NCBI RefSeq assembly: GCF_003330725.1
Contig: NZ_CP030840.1
Location: forward strand, 2,294,001 to 2,358,000
DNA: 64,000 bases
From: Acidisarcina polymorpha
GTDB taxonomy: Bacteria; Acidobacteriota; Terriglobia; Terriglobales; Acidobacteriaceae
Direction of reading: 5' to 3'
Below, piece by piece: positions 16,892 to 26,140 of this stretch. Both the position numbers and the translations under genes were made by a program. Position 1 is the stretch's first letter; every line of letters starts with the position of its first letter. Below the pieces are notes generated by a model. It saw only the letters and a program-made list of their open reading frames with translations. It was not told where the DNA came from and did not search any database.

Positions 16892-18070
16892 ATGCTACGT
16901 TTTTCCACTGCCGGAGAGTCGCACGGCGAGAGCTTGATTGCCTTGGTTTCCGGGCTTCCGGCGGGCGTTGAAGTCGACCAGGAATTCATCGATCACGAAC
17001 TTTGGCGGCGTCAGCGCGGCTATGGACGCGGCGGCCGCATGCGCATCGAGTCCGATACGGCGCACATCCTCTCCGGAGTGAGACATGGCAAGACGATCGG
17101 CGCGCCGATTGCCATTGAGATCGAAAACCGCGATTGGAAGAACTGGACTGAAGTCCTCCCGGTCGGGCCCGGCGACCCCGCCAAACACAAAGCCGTTGCT
17201 TCACCCCGTCCTGGACACGCTGACCTCGCCGGCGCATTGAAGTACGACTTCCCCGACGCCCGCTACGTCTTGGAGCGGGCCTCGGCGCGCGAGTCGACCG
17301 CGCGCGTCGCCGCCGGCGCTTTCGCCAAGCTCCTGCTCAAGGTTTTAGATATCGAAGTCGCCAGCCACGTGGTCCGCGTTGGCCGGGCCGAGTTGGAGCG
17401 TGATGCCACCTGGGAAGAGATCGCCGCGCTCCGTGACAAAGAAGAGATCCTGCTGAGTTGCGTCGATAGTGAGGCTGAGGCGCGCATGAAGGCGGAGGTT
17501 GACCTCGCCTTGCGCACCGGCGATTCCATCGGCGGCATCTTCGAGGTCGTCGTTCACGGCGCGCCCGCAGGCATCGGCACCTATGCCAACTGGGATGAGC
17601 GATTGGACGGCATTCTCGCCCAGGCAGTCATGTCGCTGCAGGCAGTGAAAGCAGTTGAGGTGGGCCGAGGCGTAACCGCGGCTGCGTCGCTTGGTTCAGA
17701 AGTCCACGACGCCATCGCCTACAGCGAAAACGAATCGAACGGACACACTCGCTTCACCCGCGAACGCAACAATGCAGGTGGCATTGAAGGCGGTGTCTCG
17801 AACGGCGAAGACATCGTCGTACGTGGCTACCTCAAACCGATCTCCACCCTTCGGCGTCCGCTATCGTCGGTGGCATTCGATACCCGAGAAGTAACCAAAG
17901 CTGCCTACGAACGCAGCGACGTATGTGTTGTGCCTGCGGCTGGCGTCGCCGCCGAATCGATGGTTGCGCTCGCCATCGCCAAGCTGGCGCTGGAAAAATT
18001 TGGCGGTGATTCGGCAGGGGAGTTGCGACGAAATTATGACGGCTACCTGGAACAGATCCGGCGATTCTAA
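16892..18070 (+). CDS. aroC: Chorismate synthase
   Basis: AroC converts 5-enolpyruvylshikimate-3-phosphate to chorismate, the branch point for aromatic amino acids, folate and quinones, using reduced FMN. The 392-residue sequence begins MLRFSTAGESHGESLIALVSGLPAG (signature 1), contains RPGHADLAGALKY and ARESTARVAAG around residues 110-145, and has a SNGEDIVVRGYLKPISTLRRPL segment. These FMN and substrate-binding regions are all present, with length close to the bacterial norm. The gene precedes def by about 70 bases. No Shine-Dalgarno site is obvious. Confidence 0.97.
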   Translation: MLRFSTAGESHGESLIALVSGLPAGVEVDQEFIDHELWRRQRGYGRGGRMRIESDTAHILSGVRHGKTIGAPIAIEIENRDWKNWTEVLPVGPGDPAKHKAVASPRPGHADLAGALKYDFPDARYVLERASARESTARVAAGAFAKLLLKVLDIEVASHVVRVGRAELERDATWEEIAALRDKEEILLSCVDSEAEARMKAEVDLALRTGDSIGGIFEVVVHGAPAGIGTYANWDERLDGILAQAVMSLQAVKAVEVGRGVTAAASLGSEVHDAIAYSENESNGHTRFTRERNNAGGIEGGVSNGEDIVVRGYLKPISTLRRPLSSVAFDTREVTKAAYERSDVCVVPAAGVAAESMVALAIAKLALEKFGGDSAGELRRNYDGYLEQIRRF

Positions 18071-18142
18071 GTTTTAGACCTCCGACTCGCTCCGATTCCT
18101 CCCGGCGATAGCACAAATCTAAATTAGGGAAAACGCAGTTTC

Positions 18143-18652
18143 ATGGTACGACCCATTGTGAAATATCCGGAGCCGATCTTGCAGCGTCCTGCCGCTCCGG
18201 TCACCGAATTTGATGACGAATTACGCGCCCTGGTCGACGACATGTTCGAATCGATGTACGCGGCGCAAGGGATCGGCTTGGCCGCTCCGCAAATTGGCGT
18301 GCCCAAGCGAGTGACAGTCCTTGACCTCAGCTTTCAAAAGAATCCGGAAGACAAAATCGTGCTAATCAATCCGGAGATCACCTTCAAAGAAGGAAAACAG
18401 TACGGCGAAGAAGGCTGTCTTAGCTTGCCGGATATCCACGAGAAGGTGTCGCGGGCGGCAGTCGTCAAATTACGAGCACAGACACTGACCGGCGAGTGGC
18501 GGGAGTACGACGGCAAAGAACTGCTGGCGCGGGCGTTTCAGCATGAGATCGATCATCTGGATGGGATCCTCTTCATCTTCCGGGTCAGCGCGCTCAAGCG
18601 CGACTTGATCCAGCGCCGCATCCGCAAACTGCAGAAGACTGGTGAGTGGTAG
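18143..18652 (+). CDS. def: Peptide deformylase
   Basis: Def removes the formyl group from the initiator methionine of new proteins. The 169-residue protein shows all three signatures: GIGLAAPQIG (motif 1, about residue 44), EEGCLSLP (motif 2, metal-binding Cys, about 92) and QHEIDHLDG (motif 3, HExxH metal site, about 134). It is followed by fmt, which adds the same formyl group; the fmt start lies two bases after the def stop, the classic def-fmt arrangement. Confidence 0.97.
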   Translation: MVRPIVKYPEPILQRPAAPVTEFDDELRALVDDMFESMYAAQGIGLAAPQIGVPKRVTVLDLSFQKNPEDKIVLINPEITFKEGKQYGEEGCLSLPDIHEKVSRAAVVKLRAQTLTGEWREYDGKELLARAFQHEIDHLDGILFIFRVSALKRDLIQRRIRKLQKTGEW

Positions 18653-18654
18653 TC

Positions 18655-19572
18655 ATGGCCTTGCGACTGGTCTTCTGTGGCACCCCACAGTTTGCCGTGC
18701 CCACGCTGCTGGCGCTCATTGATGCCGGTCACGAGATTGCCTTGGTGCTAACCCAGCCCGATCGTCCAGGCGGACGGGGCATGCAGCTCCTGACGCCGCC
18801 GATTAAGCAAATCGCCGAGGCAGCGGGCCTTGAGATCCTCCAGCCCGAAAAGATCAAGAACAACCAGGAGCTGCGCGAGCGGCTCACCGCTATCTCTCCC
18901 GATGCCATCATCGTCGTCGCCTACGGCCGCATCATTCCTAAATGGATGCTCGACCTTCCCCGCTTCGGCAACATCAACCTGCACGGCTCCTTGCTCCCCA
19001 GCTATCGCGGTGCCGCTCCCATCCAGTGGGCGATTGCCAATGGGGAAACCGCCACCGGCAACACCACCATGCGCATCGATGAGGGCCTGGACACCGGCGC
19101 CATGTTCCTTCAGCGCGAACTTCCGATCGGGCCTGAAGACACAGCAGAGGATTTGTATCCACAACTGGCACAGATGGGTGCTGGGCTGATGGTCGAGACG
19201 CTTGCCGGCCTGGAAGCTGGGACGTTGCCCCTCATTCCACAGGATGATTCCCGCTCGAGCCTTGCACCGATCCTCACTCGCGAAGATGGTATGGTCGATT
19301 TCTCCCGGACCGCAAGCGAGATCTATAACCGTTGGCGTGGCTTCCAACCGTGGCCGGGCGCGTGGACCAACCTCGACGGCAAAAAATTGGCAGTAGCGAA
19401 GCTGTCACACTCGCCAGCAAAACACGAAAATGCGCCACCTGGCGAGGTCCTCGCTCATCAAGGGCGGCTATGGGCTGCCTGCGGTCAAGGCACATGGATC
19501 GAGATCTGGAGCTCCAGCCTGAGGGCAAAAAGCGTATGCCGACCGCCGACTTCCTCCGCGGCCATCCGTTAA
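18655..19572 (+). CDS. fmt: Methionyl-tRNA formyltransferase with shifted 3' end
   Basis: Fmt formylates initiator Met-tRNA using 10-formyltetrahydrofolate. I start at ATG 18655, giving MALRLVFCGTPQFAVPTLLA. The formyltransferase domain has NLHGSLLPSYRGAAPIQWAI and the C-terminal tRNA-binding domain follows. After about residue 284 (WIEI) the frame runs into an unrelated 21-residue tail. One missing base near 19506 would instead give LELQPEGKKRMPTADFLRG and stop at 19598, a 314-residue protein of normal size whose stop overlaps the rsmB start (ATGA). This is either a real 3' frameshift or a sequence error. The catalytic part is intact. Confidence 0.93.
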   Translation: MALRLVFCGTPQFAVPTLLALIDAGHEIALVLTQPDRPGGRGMQLLTPPIKQIAEAAGLEILQPEKIKNNQELRERLTAISPDAIIVVAYGRIIPKWMLDLPRFGNINLHGSLLPSYRGAAPIQWAIANGETATGNTTMRIDEGLDTGAMFLQRELPIGPEDTAEDLYPQLAQMGAGLMVETLAGLEAGTLPLIPQDDSRSSLAPILTREDGMVDFSRTASEIYNRWRGFQPWPGAWTNLDGKKLAVAKLSHSPAKHENAPPGEVLAHQGRLWAACGQGTWIEIWSSSLRAKSVCRPPTSSAAIR

Positions 19573-19594
19573 AGAGCGGTGACAGGCTCGGGGT

Positions 19595-20929
19595 ATGATT
19601 GCGCCTGCCCGTTCGGCGGCGTTCGAGATTCTTCTCCAGATTCAGCGCGATGCGGGCCACTGCGATGAACTGCTCCGCTCGGCAAAGGTGGACCGGCTAT
19701 CGCAGCCGGACCGCAATCTCTGCACCAGCCTGGTGATGGGTACATTGCGGTGGCAGATCGCGTTGGATCAACGCGTTGACGCTATGCTCGCCCGACCAGA
19801 CGCCCGCCTTGAAGATGAAGTTAGAATCGCGCTGCGGCTGGGCGCATTTCAAATGCTTTACCTCGACCGCATCCCTTCGCACGCCGCCGTAATGGACAGC
19901 GTGGAACTGGTGAAGAGCAGCGGGCACGGCTTCGCCTCGGGTATGGTAAATGCCATCCTGCGCAAGATCGCCGTCGAGCCGCCCGTCGAATTACCAGCCA
20001 CCTTCACCACCGCTTCGGAGTTGGCCGCGGCCTACGCGCACCCAGCCTGGATGGTCGAACGGTGGGTGCTTCGCTATGGCATCGATCGCGCAGCAGCCAT
20101 CTGCAAATTTGACCAGGCGCAGCCGCCAATCACGATCCGTCTCATCAATGGCGAGGCCGAGGCTGCACTCACCGCTGAAAACATCGAGTTGGCTCCCGGA
20201 GCTTTTCTGAAGCATGCCAGGACCGTTGTACGCGGGGATGTAACGGCCACGGCTGCTTATCGAGATGGCTCGGTTCGGATTCAAGATGAAGGTTCGCAGC
20301 TGGTCGCGGAACTCGCAGGCCATGGTCAGACGATTCTCGATACCTGCGCTGCTCCGGGAGGTAAAACCGCTATCCTCGCGGAACGCAATCCCAAAGCAAC
20401 TCTGCTGGCTTGTGACGTCAGCCGCCGAAGGCTCGACGAAATGCGCGGGCTCCTGAGGAACGCGCGCGGCGCGCGGATCTCGTACGAAACCGTGGATGCG
20501 GCCAAACTAGCCTATGAGCGCCATTTCGACCTGGTATTGTGCGACGTACCCTGCAGCGGCACCGGTACCATCGCCCGCAATCCTGAGATAAGACACCGAC
20601 TTGAACCCGCCGAGTTTGCACGGCAGCATTCACGGCAAGTCGCGATCCTGCTTGCGGCCATGCGCGCGCTCCAACCGGGTGGCCGCCTCTTGTATGCATC
20701 GTGTTCGCTTGAACCGGAAGAAAATGAAGCCGTCATTCAAGATTGCCTCTCAGGGCGATCCGAATACCGCGAGACAGATCTTCGCGAACAGCTGGATACC
20801 CTCGCAGCCACTGGAAATCTCCTCACGGAAAGTGCTGCCGGGCTCCTCGAGAAGGGCCGCCTGCGAACCATACCGGGAGTTCATCCTTGTGACGGGTTTT
20901 TCGCCGCTATGCTTGAACGCACAGCATAA
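19595..20929 (+). CDS. rsmB: 16S rRNA m5C967 methyltransferase
   Basis: RsmB methylates C967 of 16S rRNA. The 444-residue protein has an N-terminal NusB-like RNA-binding domain (about 1-145, PARSAAFEILLQIQRDAGHCDELL and RLGAFQMLYLDRIPSHAAVMDSVELV) and a Fmu/Sun methyltransferase domain. The latter has the SAM-binding ILDTCAAPGGKTAILAE, the VLCDVPCSGTGTIARNPEIR motif with one catalytic Cys and YASCSLEPEENE with the second. It closes the def-fmt-rsmB operon, a common arrangement. Its end faces the end of the PASTA gene across 16 bases. Confidence 0.96.
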   Translation: MIAPARSAAFEILLQIQRDAGHCDELLRSAKVDRLSQPDRNLCTSLVMGTLRWQIALDQRVDAMLARPDARLEDEVRIALRLGAFQMLYLDRIPSHAAVMDSVELVKSSGHGFASGMVNAILRKIAVEPPVELPATFTTASELAAAYAHPAWMVERWVLRYGIDRAAAICKFDQAQPPITIRLINGEAEAALTAENIELAPGAFLKHARTVVRGDVTATAAYRDGSVRIQDEGSQLVAELAGHGQTILDTCAAPGGKTAILAERNPKATLLACDVSRRRLDEMRGLLRNARGARISYETVDAAKLAYERHFDLVLCDVPCSGTGTIARNPEIRHRLEPAEFARQHSRQVAILLAAMRALQPGGRLLYASCSLEPEENEAVIQDCLSGRSEYRETDLREQLDTLAATGNLLTESAAGLLEKGRLRTIPGVHPCDGFFAAMLERTA

Positions 20930-20945
20930 TCGAGCCTGTCAGGCC

Positions 20946-21680
20946 TTATCGAGCGACAGTAAGTTCGATCTGCGTCTCGGCATCCACTCGATAACCAGCA
21001 GCCGGCGATTGATTTGTAACCGTGCCTGGCGGCTTTGCAGGATCTGCTAGGGAGGTGACTGTCATTGCCGGCTCGATCGAAGCCAGTTTTAGCCCGGCTC
21101 GGCTAATTGTCGCAGCAGCGGTAGCATATGGTTGTCCGACAAAGTCAGGCATTGCAAAGCTGATAGTAGAGGGCGGGGCCGCCACGGCAACGACGACATT
21201 CACGGTGGGTTCGGCAACCCCTGCCGCCCCGCCCGAGGGGTCCTGCGCAATGACCGTTTCAGGTGAAACCCCATTGAGCGGAAGCCGGGCGATGCTTCCT
21301 GGTTCCAGGCCTAAGCGGCGGAGCTCCATCGTCGCCGCCCGCTGTGGCAGCCCCACAAGATTCGGAACAGGACGTAGCTGTGGGCCGAGGCTCTCTGCCG
21401 CCCGGATATGCCACTCCCGCCGCACCACCGAGCCGGGAGCAGGCGACTGGGTAAGAATTCGTCCGGCCGGAACCTCGGCGCTGTAGAAGCGTTGGTCGAT
21501 CGTCATGGCGACACCGAGGCTCGCCGCCTTTTCCAGGGCTTCCTCGCTCGTCAGCCCCTTGAAGGAGGGAATCATGATCTCGGCGCCGTGGATCGCAAAG
21601 CGCATCGTAACGATCGCCGAGGCAAGCGCCACCAGCGACAAACCCGTTACCAGAATCACGAATTGAAAAAGGCGGACCAT
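20946..21680 (-). CDS. Membrane-anchored protein with three PASTA domains
   Basis: The 244-residue product has an N-terminal membrane helix (about residues 5-27) and then three PASTA repeats: IPSFKGLTSEEALEKAASLG, VPNLVGLPQRAATMELRRLG and MPDFVGQPYATAAATISRAG, each about 65-70 residues. PASTA domains bind peptidoglycan stem peptides and usually sit on Ser/Thr kinases or penicillin-binding proteins. Here they are attached to a simple anchor with no catalytic domain. It is the last gene of an apparent minus-strand operon with the OsmC and CDF genes (8-base gap). Confidence 0.9.
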   Translation of the reverse strand: MVRLFQFVILVTGLSLVALASAIVTMRFAIHGAEIMIPSFKGLTSEEALEKAASLGVAMTIDQRFYSAEVPAGRILTQSPAPGSVVRREWHIRAAESLGPQLRPVPNLVGLPQRAATMELRRLGLEPGSIARLPLNGVSPETVIAQDPSGGAAGVAEPTVNVVVAVAAPPSTISFAMPDFVGQPYATAAATISRAGLKLASIEPAMTVTSLADPAKPPGTVTNQSPAAGYRVDAETQIELTVAR

Positions 21681-21688
21681 CCGTACTG

Positions 21689-22105
21689 CTATACCTCGAC
21701 AGCCTCACCGGCATACTCGATCACAAAATCGATCTTCGCCGCCTGTTCGAGCATCTTCGAGACTGAACAATATTTGTCTTTGGAAAGCGCCACGGCGTCT
21801 TCAGCCGCCTTCTTCGATACCGGGCCGCCGATGCGGTAGGTCAGCTTTATATGGGTGAAAACCCGCGGCGCCTCGACCGCCTGTTCGGCCGTTGCCTCAA
21901 CTTCCAGGCTGGTAAAAGGCTCGCGCCTTTTCTGAAGGATCGAAACCACATCCACCGAGGTGCAGCCACAAAGCGCCATGAGGACCGCCTCCATCGGCGA
22001 CGGACCCTCGGCGTGGCTGGCGCCCGCATCGAAGGTGATGGAGTGGCCACTTGCAGAATGCCCCTCAAAGAGCATCCCTTCTTTCCAAACGGAACTGGCT
22101 ATCAT
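21689..22105 (-). CDS. OsmC-family protein
   Basis: A 138-residue OsmC/YhfA-type protein. Both redox-active cysteines of the family are present: one in MALCGCTSVDVVSIL (about residues 43-57) and one in LSKDKYCSVSKML (about 114). OsmC-like proteins detoxify organic hydroperoxides, but the YhfA branch with its GPSPMEAVLMALCGCT helix has less clear activity. The gene lies nine bases downstream of the CDF transporter and eight bases before the PASTA gene, so the three are probably one transcript. Confidence 0.92.
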   Translation of the reverse strand: MIASSVWKEGMLFEGHSASGHSITFDAGASHAEGPSPMEAVLMALCGCTSVDVVSILQKRREPFTSLEVEATAEQAVEAPRVFTHIKLTYRIGGPVSKKAAEDAVALSKDKYCSVSKMLEQAAKIDFVIEYAGEAVEV

Positions 22106-22114
22106 TTTTTTCCT

Positions 22115-23635
22115 TTAGTGATGATGGTTGTCACTGACTGGTTCAGGGTGAATGAGGACCCGGTAAACGTCGGGCGCCTCTTGCTTGAACTGATCTTCCA
22201 AGCCGGTGATTACGTCATGAACATGTTGCATCTCCAAAGCATCGGGCAGCGTGCAATGACAGGATACGTGGATCCGGTCGCCGACGCGCCCGATCACAAT
22301 CTCGTGGATATCGAGCACCTCGGGGAAGCGGCGAGCCGCGCTCCGAAGACGGGATTCGATCTGCCGATCGCGTTCGATGCTGACTGGCAGCTCGATGGTC
22401 GATGGCTCGCTTTCAATATGCGTGAGCACCGACGCAATCTGCGGTACTTCGGTGCGGATTTCATCCTCGACGTGGCGGACGAAATCGTGCGCTTTGCGGA
22501 GCGGCATCGTCTCGTTCACTTCGATATGCTGCTCGACATGCAGCTGCCCGTCGATCGATTGAACACTGACGTCGTGCAATACAACATTATTGCGGGATGC
22601 GACGGCGCGAACTTTGTCAAAAACGCTTTCGGCCACGGTTTCTCGCGGCACTGTGTGGATCACCACATCGGCGCCGGGAATCACGCGCCGCACCGCTTCC
22701 GTGGCCTCATGAACAAGATCTTCAGTGTGTTGAAAGGTGAGATGACGGGACAAGGACAGCGTCAGGTCGGCGAAATATGAGGTGCCGGAACGGCGCACTC
22801 GAGCCTGGTCGACGGAGAGTACCCCGTCGGTGCGGCCGACCTCTTCCATCATGCGCTGACGAGTTTCGGCCGGCGCTGAGTCGAGCAGAACAGCGATCGT
22901 CTTGGTTGCAAGATTCCAGGTGAAGCGGAAAATCAGGATAGAGACGGCAATCGCGGCCAGCGGGTCGGCGTAGTGCAGCCACCGCAGATGAAACTGCGCG
23001 CCGATCCACGTTGCTGCGAGGCCAAGCAGCACGGCGAGTGTCGCCCAGATGTCGGAGGCAAAGTGCAGCGCGTCGGCTTCCAGGGCAGCGCTTCCATGAC
23101 GCCTGGCAACTTGCAGCAGCTGGCGCGAGCGCCAGTAGTCCACCGCAATCGAAGTGAGAAGCACCGCAAAAGGCCAGAGCGAAAGCTTGACTTCAGTGGG
23201 ATGAAAGAAGATGCGGTCGATCGCTTCATAGGTGATCCAGAAGCAGGAGATCACCATGAGGCCGGTCTCCGCGAAGGCGGAGAGATTCTCGATCTTGCCG
23301 TGCCCGTAGGTATGATCTTCGTCGGCCGGTTTCCCCGAAACGCGCACTGAGAAGAAGGTCAGTCCCGCTCCAAGAAGGTCAATGCCCGAATGTGCAGCGT
23401 CGGACAGCATGCCGAGCGAGCCGGTCAGAACTCCGGTGACCACCTTGAGGCCAGTCATCGCGCAGGCGGCGAAGACGGAAAGAAGGGCCGCTGAGCTCTT
23501 CTCCGAAGCGACCCGCTGAGCATCCTCATCTTCGATAGCTGTGGTCAACGAACCTGCCTCCGCAGCTTTCAGAGTACAACTCCGGTGGGTCGGCGGAAAG
23601 TAACCTTCAGTCCCGATCAGGCGAGAAACCAGCAA
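22115..23635 (-). CDS. Cation diffusion facilitator transporter
   Basis: An inner-membrane CDF-type divalent metal/proton antiporter of up to 506 residues. The six-helix region (about 45-245) holds the metal ligands in SDAAHSGID and EADALHFASDIW, and a long cytoplasmic C-terminal domain with DGVLSVDQARVRRSG follows. That domain is extended: two further ferredoxin-like repeats run from about residue 335, each with VVLHDVSVQ- or LDIHEIVIG-type cores, so the tail is longer than in FieF. The last residues are DNHHH. The first 35 residues look poorly conserved and a later start is likely. It heads the CDF-OsmC-PASTA operon. Confidence 0.9.
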   Translation of the reverse strand: MLVSRLIGTEGYFPPTHRSCTLKAAEAGSLTTAIEDEDAQRVASEKSSAALLSVFAACAMTGLKVVTGVLTGSLGMLSDAAHSGIDLLGAGLTFFSVRVSGKPADEDHTYGHGKIENLSAFAETGLMVISCFWITYEAIDRIFFHPTEVKLSLWPFAVLLTSIAVDYWRSRQLLQVARRHGSAALEADALHFASDIWATLAVLLGLAATWIGAQFHLRWLHYADPLAAIAVSILIFRFTWNLATKTIAVLLDSAPAETRQRMMEEVGRTDGVLSVDQARVRRSGTSYFADLTLSLSRHLTFQHTEDLVHEATEAVRRVIPGADVVIHTVPRETVAESVFDKVRAVASRNNVVLHDVSVQSIDGQLHVEQHIEVNETMPLRKAHDFVRHVEDEIRTEVPQIASVLTHIESEPSTIELPVSIERDRQIESRLRSAARRFPEVLDIHEIVIGRVGDRIHVSCHCTLPDALEMQHVHDVITGLEDQFKQEAPDVYRVLIHPEPVSDNHHH

Positions 23636-23740
23636 CTGGCAAAGCGAGGGAGGGAGTTATCACGGGAATCAGCCCTTTTTCAGGTCAACAGCAAGCCGGC
23701 AGAACAAGTCTCGGGATCCTAAGCACGGTTTGCCTCGGCT

Positions 23741-24196
23741 CTAAGTCGCTGTATCCAGGTGGAAAGATTCCTTATACCGCTCCACCGGGTATCCTTCCCG
23801 CTTCCAGGCCGCGAGCCCTCCCTTGAGAAACCTGACCCGAAGGAAATGCAGTGCTTTGGCGCGTTGGGAGATAGCTTTACTGGTCTTATCGCTGGGACAG
23901 GTGCAATACACCACCGCGTCTTTGTCCTTTGGAATCAGCGAAGGATTTTCAACAATGTCTCTCGGAGAAATCCGCTGCGCACCCGGAATGATGTCCGAAT
24001 CTGTTAACAGATCAAGAGGCTGGCGAACGTCATACAGCAACACTGGCTGGTTCGCTGCCAGCATGGCATGCAACGACTCTGCCGTTATGCTATGGCGCTC
24101 CAGCTCCCGGCGTTCGCGAAACGCCTTAATGCAAAGGGCCAGGAAGAGGGCAATTAGCGCGACAACACCGATGATGCTTAAGGCGAGAACCATCAT
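23741..24196 (-). CDS. Membrane-anchored rhodanese-domain protein
   Basis: The 151-residue product starts with one transmembrane helix (residues 2-24, ALSIIGVVALIALFLAL), then a rhodanese domain (about 40-140): VLLYDVRQPLDLLTDSDIIP and the active-site loop YCTCPSDKTSKAI. The catalytic Cys of this loop is present in CTCPSDKTS, although the loop differs from the classic CRSGxR. A sulfur or phosphate transfer or binding role is possible. It lies 111 bases after mutY on the same strand. Confidence 0.88.
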   Translation of the reverse strand: MMVLALSIIGVVALIALFLALCIKAFRERRELERHSITAESLHAMLAANQPVLLYDVRQPLDLLTDSDIIPGAQRISPRDIVENPSLIPKDKDAVVYCTCPSDKTSKAISQRAKALHFLRVRFLKGGLAAWKREGYPVERYKESFHLDTAT

Positions 24197-24307
24197 TGTT
24201 CCTCCCGTCTAGGAATGACGCTCTTCTCAAGAGATTCTCGACCGGCGACTCTCGATTCTTCTACATACTCGACAGACTATCTATGAATCAGATTAAGGAT
24301 TGGAATG

Positions 24308-25447
24308 CTACGAGTCAGAATCCCGGGCCGGGAGCAGGACGCCGAGTCGAAGAAGGATCTTTCTCGCTAATCCGGTCAGTGGCAGGCCACGCAGATCGTT
24401 CCGGTCGAACCACCGACCTTCCACGCCGGCAGTCGCAAGGTGCTTCGACCTGGTTGCGGTTTGCGACCGATCGACGACCTTTACCCGGTAGTTGGTCTGC
24501 ATGATTGCGTGACGCAGCGTCAGCAGAGGCTTCTCATCCGTCGGCCACGACTCCAAAAGGGGGAGTTCCCACATGCCCGGCATCACCGTGGCCCCGGCAT
24601 CGCGCTGGGTTAACAGGAATTCGTCGGCGTCCCCCTTTTGCCTTTTGAAAAGTGCGTAACCGATGTCGACGCTGATAGGAGGCTTCCGCGCCGTCGTCGG
24701 GTGTTCACCACGGGTGCGGCACGGGCCCTGCACCGGACATTGCAGGCACATCGGATTTCGCGGCAAGCACACGGTCGCGCCGAGCTCCATCATGGCCTGG
24801 TTATAATCGCCGGCCCGGGCGGGCTCCAGGAGTTCCGTGGCAAGGTTCTGAATATCGTCGGAACGCAGGACAACCTCCCCTTTCCGCGCCCCTTTAGCGG
24901 CATTGAAGTCGCTACCCGGCTCGCCGCCGCCTATCTGCCGCAGCAATACCCGTTCCACGTTCCCGTCAACCACTGCCGCAGGCTCGCCAAAGGCGATGCT
25001 CGCGATCGCAGCCGAGGTATAGGCCCCGATGCCGGGCAGCTTGCGGAGCTCGGCAGCCGTCCGCGGTACGTTGCCATGATGCTCCGCGGCAACCACCTTG
25101 ACAGCCTGATGAAGAAAGCGGGCGCGCCGGTAATAGCCGAGTCCACTCCAGGCGGCGAGCACCTCATCTTCAGCCGCGGCGGCCAATGCTTCGAGGGTCG
25201 GAAAACGCGCCATCCAACGCGTGTAGTGATCGAGCACCGCAGCCACCCGGGTCTGTTGCAGCATGATCTCAGAAACCCAGATGGCGTAAGGATCGCGAGT
25301 ACGCCGCCAGGGGAGGTCCCGCTTGTGAATGTCAAACCAGGCGAGCAGTCTAGCCCGAAATTCGCGGATCTGCTCGGGAACAAGCACTTGAGGTCTACGA
25401 GAATGGCGAAGAGGAAGGGTTCGAGACATTCGGGGGTTCGGAGCCAA
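24308..25447 (-). CDS. mutY: A/G-specific adenine glycosylase
   Basis: MutY removes adenine opposite 8-oxoguanine. The 379-residue protein has the EIMLQQTRVAAVLDHYTRW helix, the HhH motif LPGIGAYTSAAIASIAFG, catalytic Asp in VDGNVERVLLR and the 4Fe-4S cluster ligands in CLPRNPMCLQCPVQGPC (C-x6-C-x2-C-x5-C). The C-terminal third is a NUDIX-like domain (LTQRDAGATVMPGMWELP) that reads 8-oxoG. All key residues are present and length is normal. The first 25 residues are Arg/Pro-rich and might not be translated; ATG 25429 is an alternative start. Confidence 0.96.
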   Translation of the reverse strand: MAPNPRMSRTLPLRHSRRPQVLVPEQIREFRARLLAWFDIHKRDLPWRRTRDPYAIWVSEIMLQQTRVAAVLDHYTRWMARFPTLEALAAAAEDEVLAAWSGLGYYRRARFLHQAVKVVAAEHHGNVPRTAAELRKLPGIGAYTSAAIASIAFGEPAAVVDGNVERVLLRQIGGGEPGSDFNAAKGARKGEVVLRSDDIQNLATELLEPARAGDYNQAMMELGATVCLPRNPMCLQCPVQGPCRTRGEHPTTARKPPISVDIGYALFKRQKGDADEFLLTQRDAGATVMPGMWELPLLESWPTDEKPLLTLRHAIMQTNYRVKVVDRSQTATRSKHLATAGVEGRWFDRNDLRGLPLTGLARKILLRLGVLLPARDSDS

Positions 25448-25539
25448 ATGAGCGCTAGGGTAAGGTGTGCCATTAGGCTGTCCGTTGAGAAAAGCCCACT
25501 CTCCGCGATGGTATGTACAACATCAATTCTGCCATCCCC

Positions 25540-26019
25540 TTAGCGAACCAATGCAGTTGTCGAGCTCGCCGCCTGGGGCTGCTGGCTATGGGCGATCAGA
25601 ATGTAGTTTCCGCCCTTCAATTGCTGCCAAACGCTGAACACGGAGAAATCCTGAGGTGTCCCGTCTGCAGCGGAGATCTGCAGCGTGTAAGTTACCGTCA
25701 TATCGGGTCCGTTCGGCTGGATGGCAGCGTCGCGCACCACCGCTTCCTTTAAGGACAAAGACCTTAAGTAGGGCACAACTTGGTCGTTATTCAGAGTTCT
25801 GCCGTTGACGTTCCAAACCAAAGTCTTTGAAAGGAGGGGCGAGACTTTGTCCCACTGTTGTTTCTGTACCATCTCCCAGAAAATTCGGTCGTGCTGCTCC
25901 GCGCTGGTGGTGCTTGCGAGCGTAGGCGGCTTCTTCTCAGGATAGAGGGTGCAGCCAATGCTTCCTGTTGTCAGGAGCAGTCCCAGAGTGACCGCAAAAA
26001 GACGAGTGGGCGTTTGCAT
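25540..26019 (-). CDS. Putative lipoprotein, SnoaL/DUF4440-like
   Basis: A 159-residue protein with a lipoprotein signal (LLLTTGSIGC, lipobox ending at Cys23). The remainder resembles a cystatin-like SnoaL/DUF4440 fold: a helix with DRIFWEMVQKQQWDKVSPLLSK, NGRTLNNDQVVPYLRSL, and paired strands (MTVTYTLQIS, FSVFSVWQQLKGGNYILIAH). This is a fold-level inference; no catalytic residues can be named. It should be anchored to a membrane facing the periplasm. It is a single gene upstream of mutY. Confidence 0.75.
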   Translation of the reverse strand: MQTPTRLFAVTLGLLLTTGSIGCTLYPEKKPPTLASTTSAEQHDRIFWEMVQKQQWDKVSPLLSKTLVWNVNGRTLNNDQVVPYLRSLSLKEAVVRDAAIQPNGPDMTVTYTLQISAADGTPQDFSVFSVWQQLKGGNYILIAHSQQPQAASSTTALVR

Positions 26020-26140
26020 GCGTTTCGGTCTACTTCCTCGATTCTATTCCTGTCGAATGACCGCGTGAACAGCATATCGCAGGCGGGTTGGATTTCTGCG
26101 GGAGTTGTGGCTTCCCGGGTTCTTCGCCTCCCTTTGGTCG

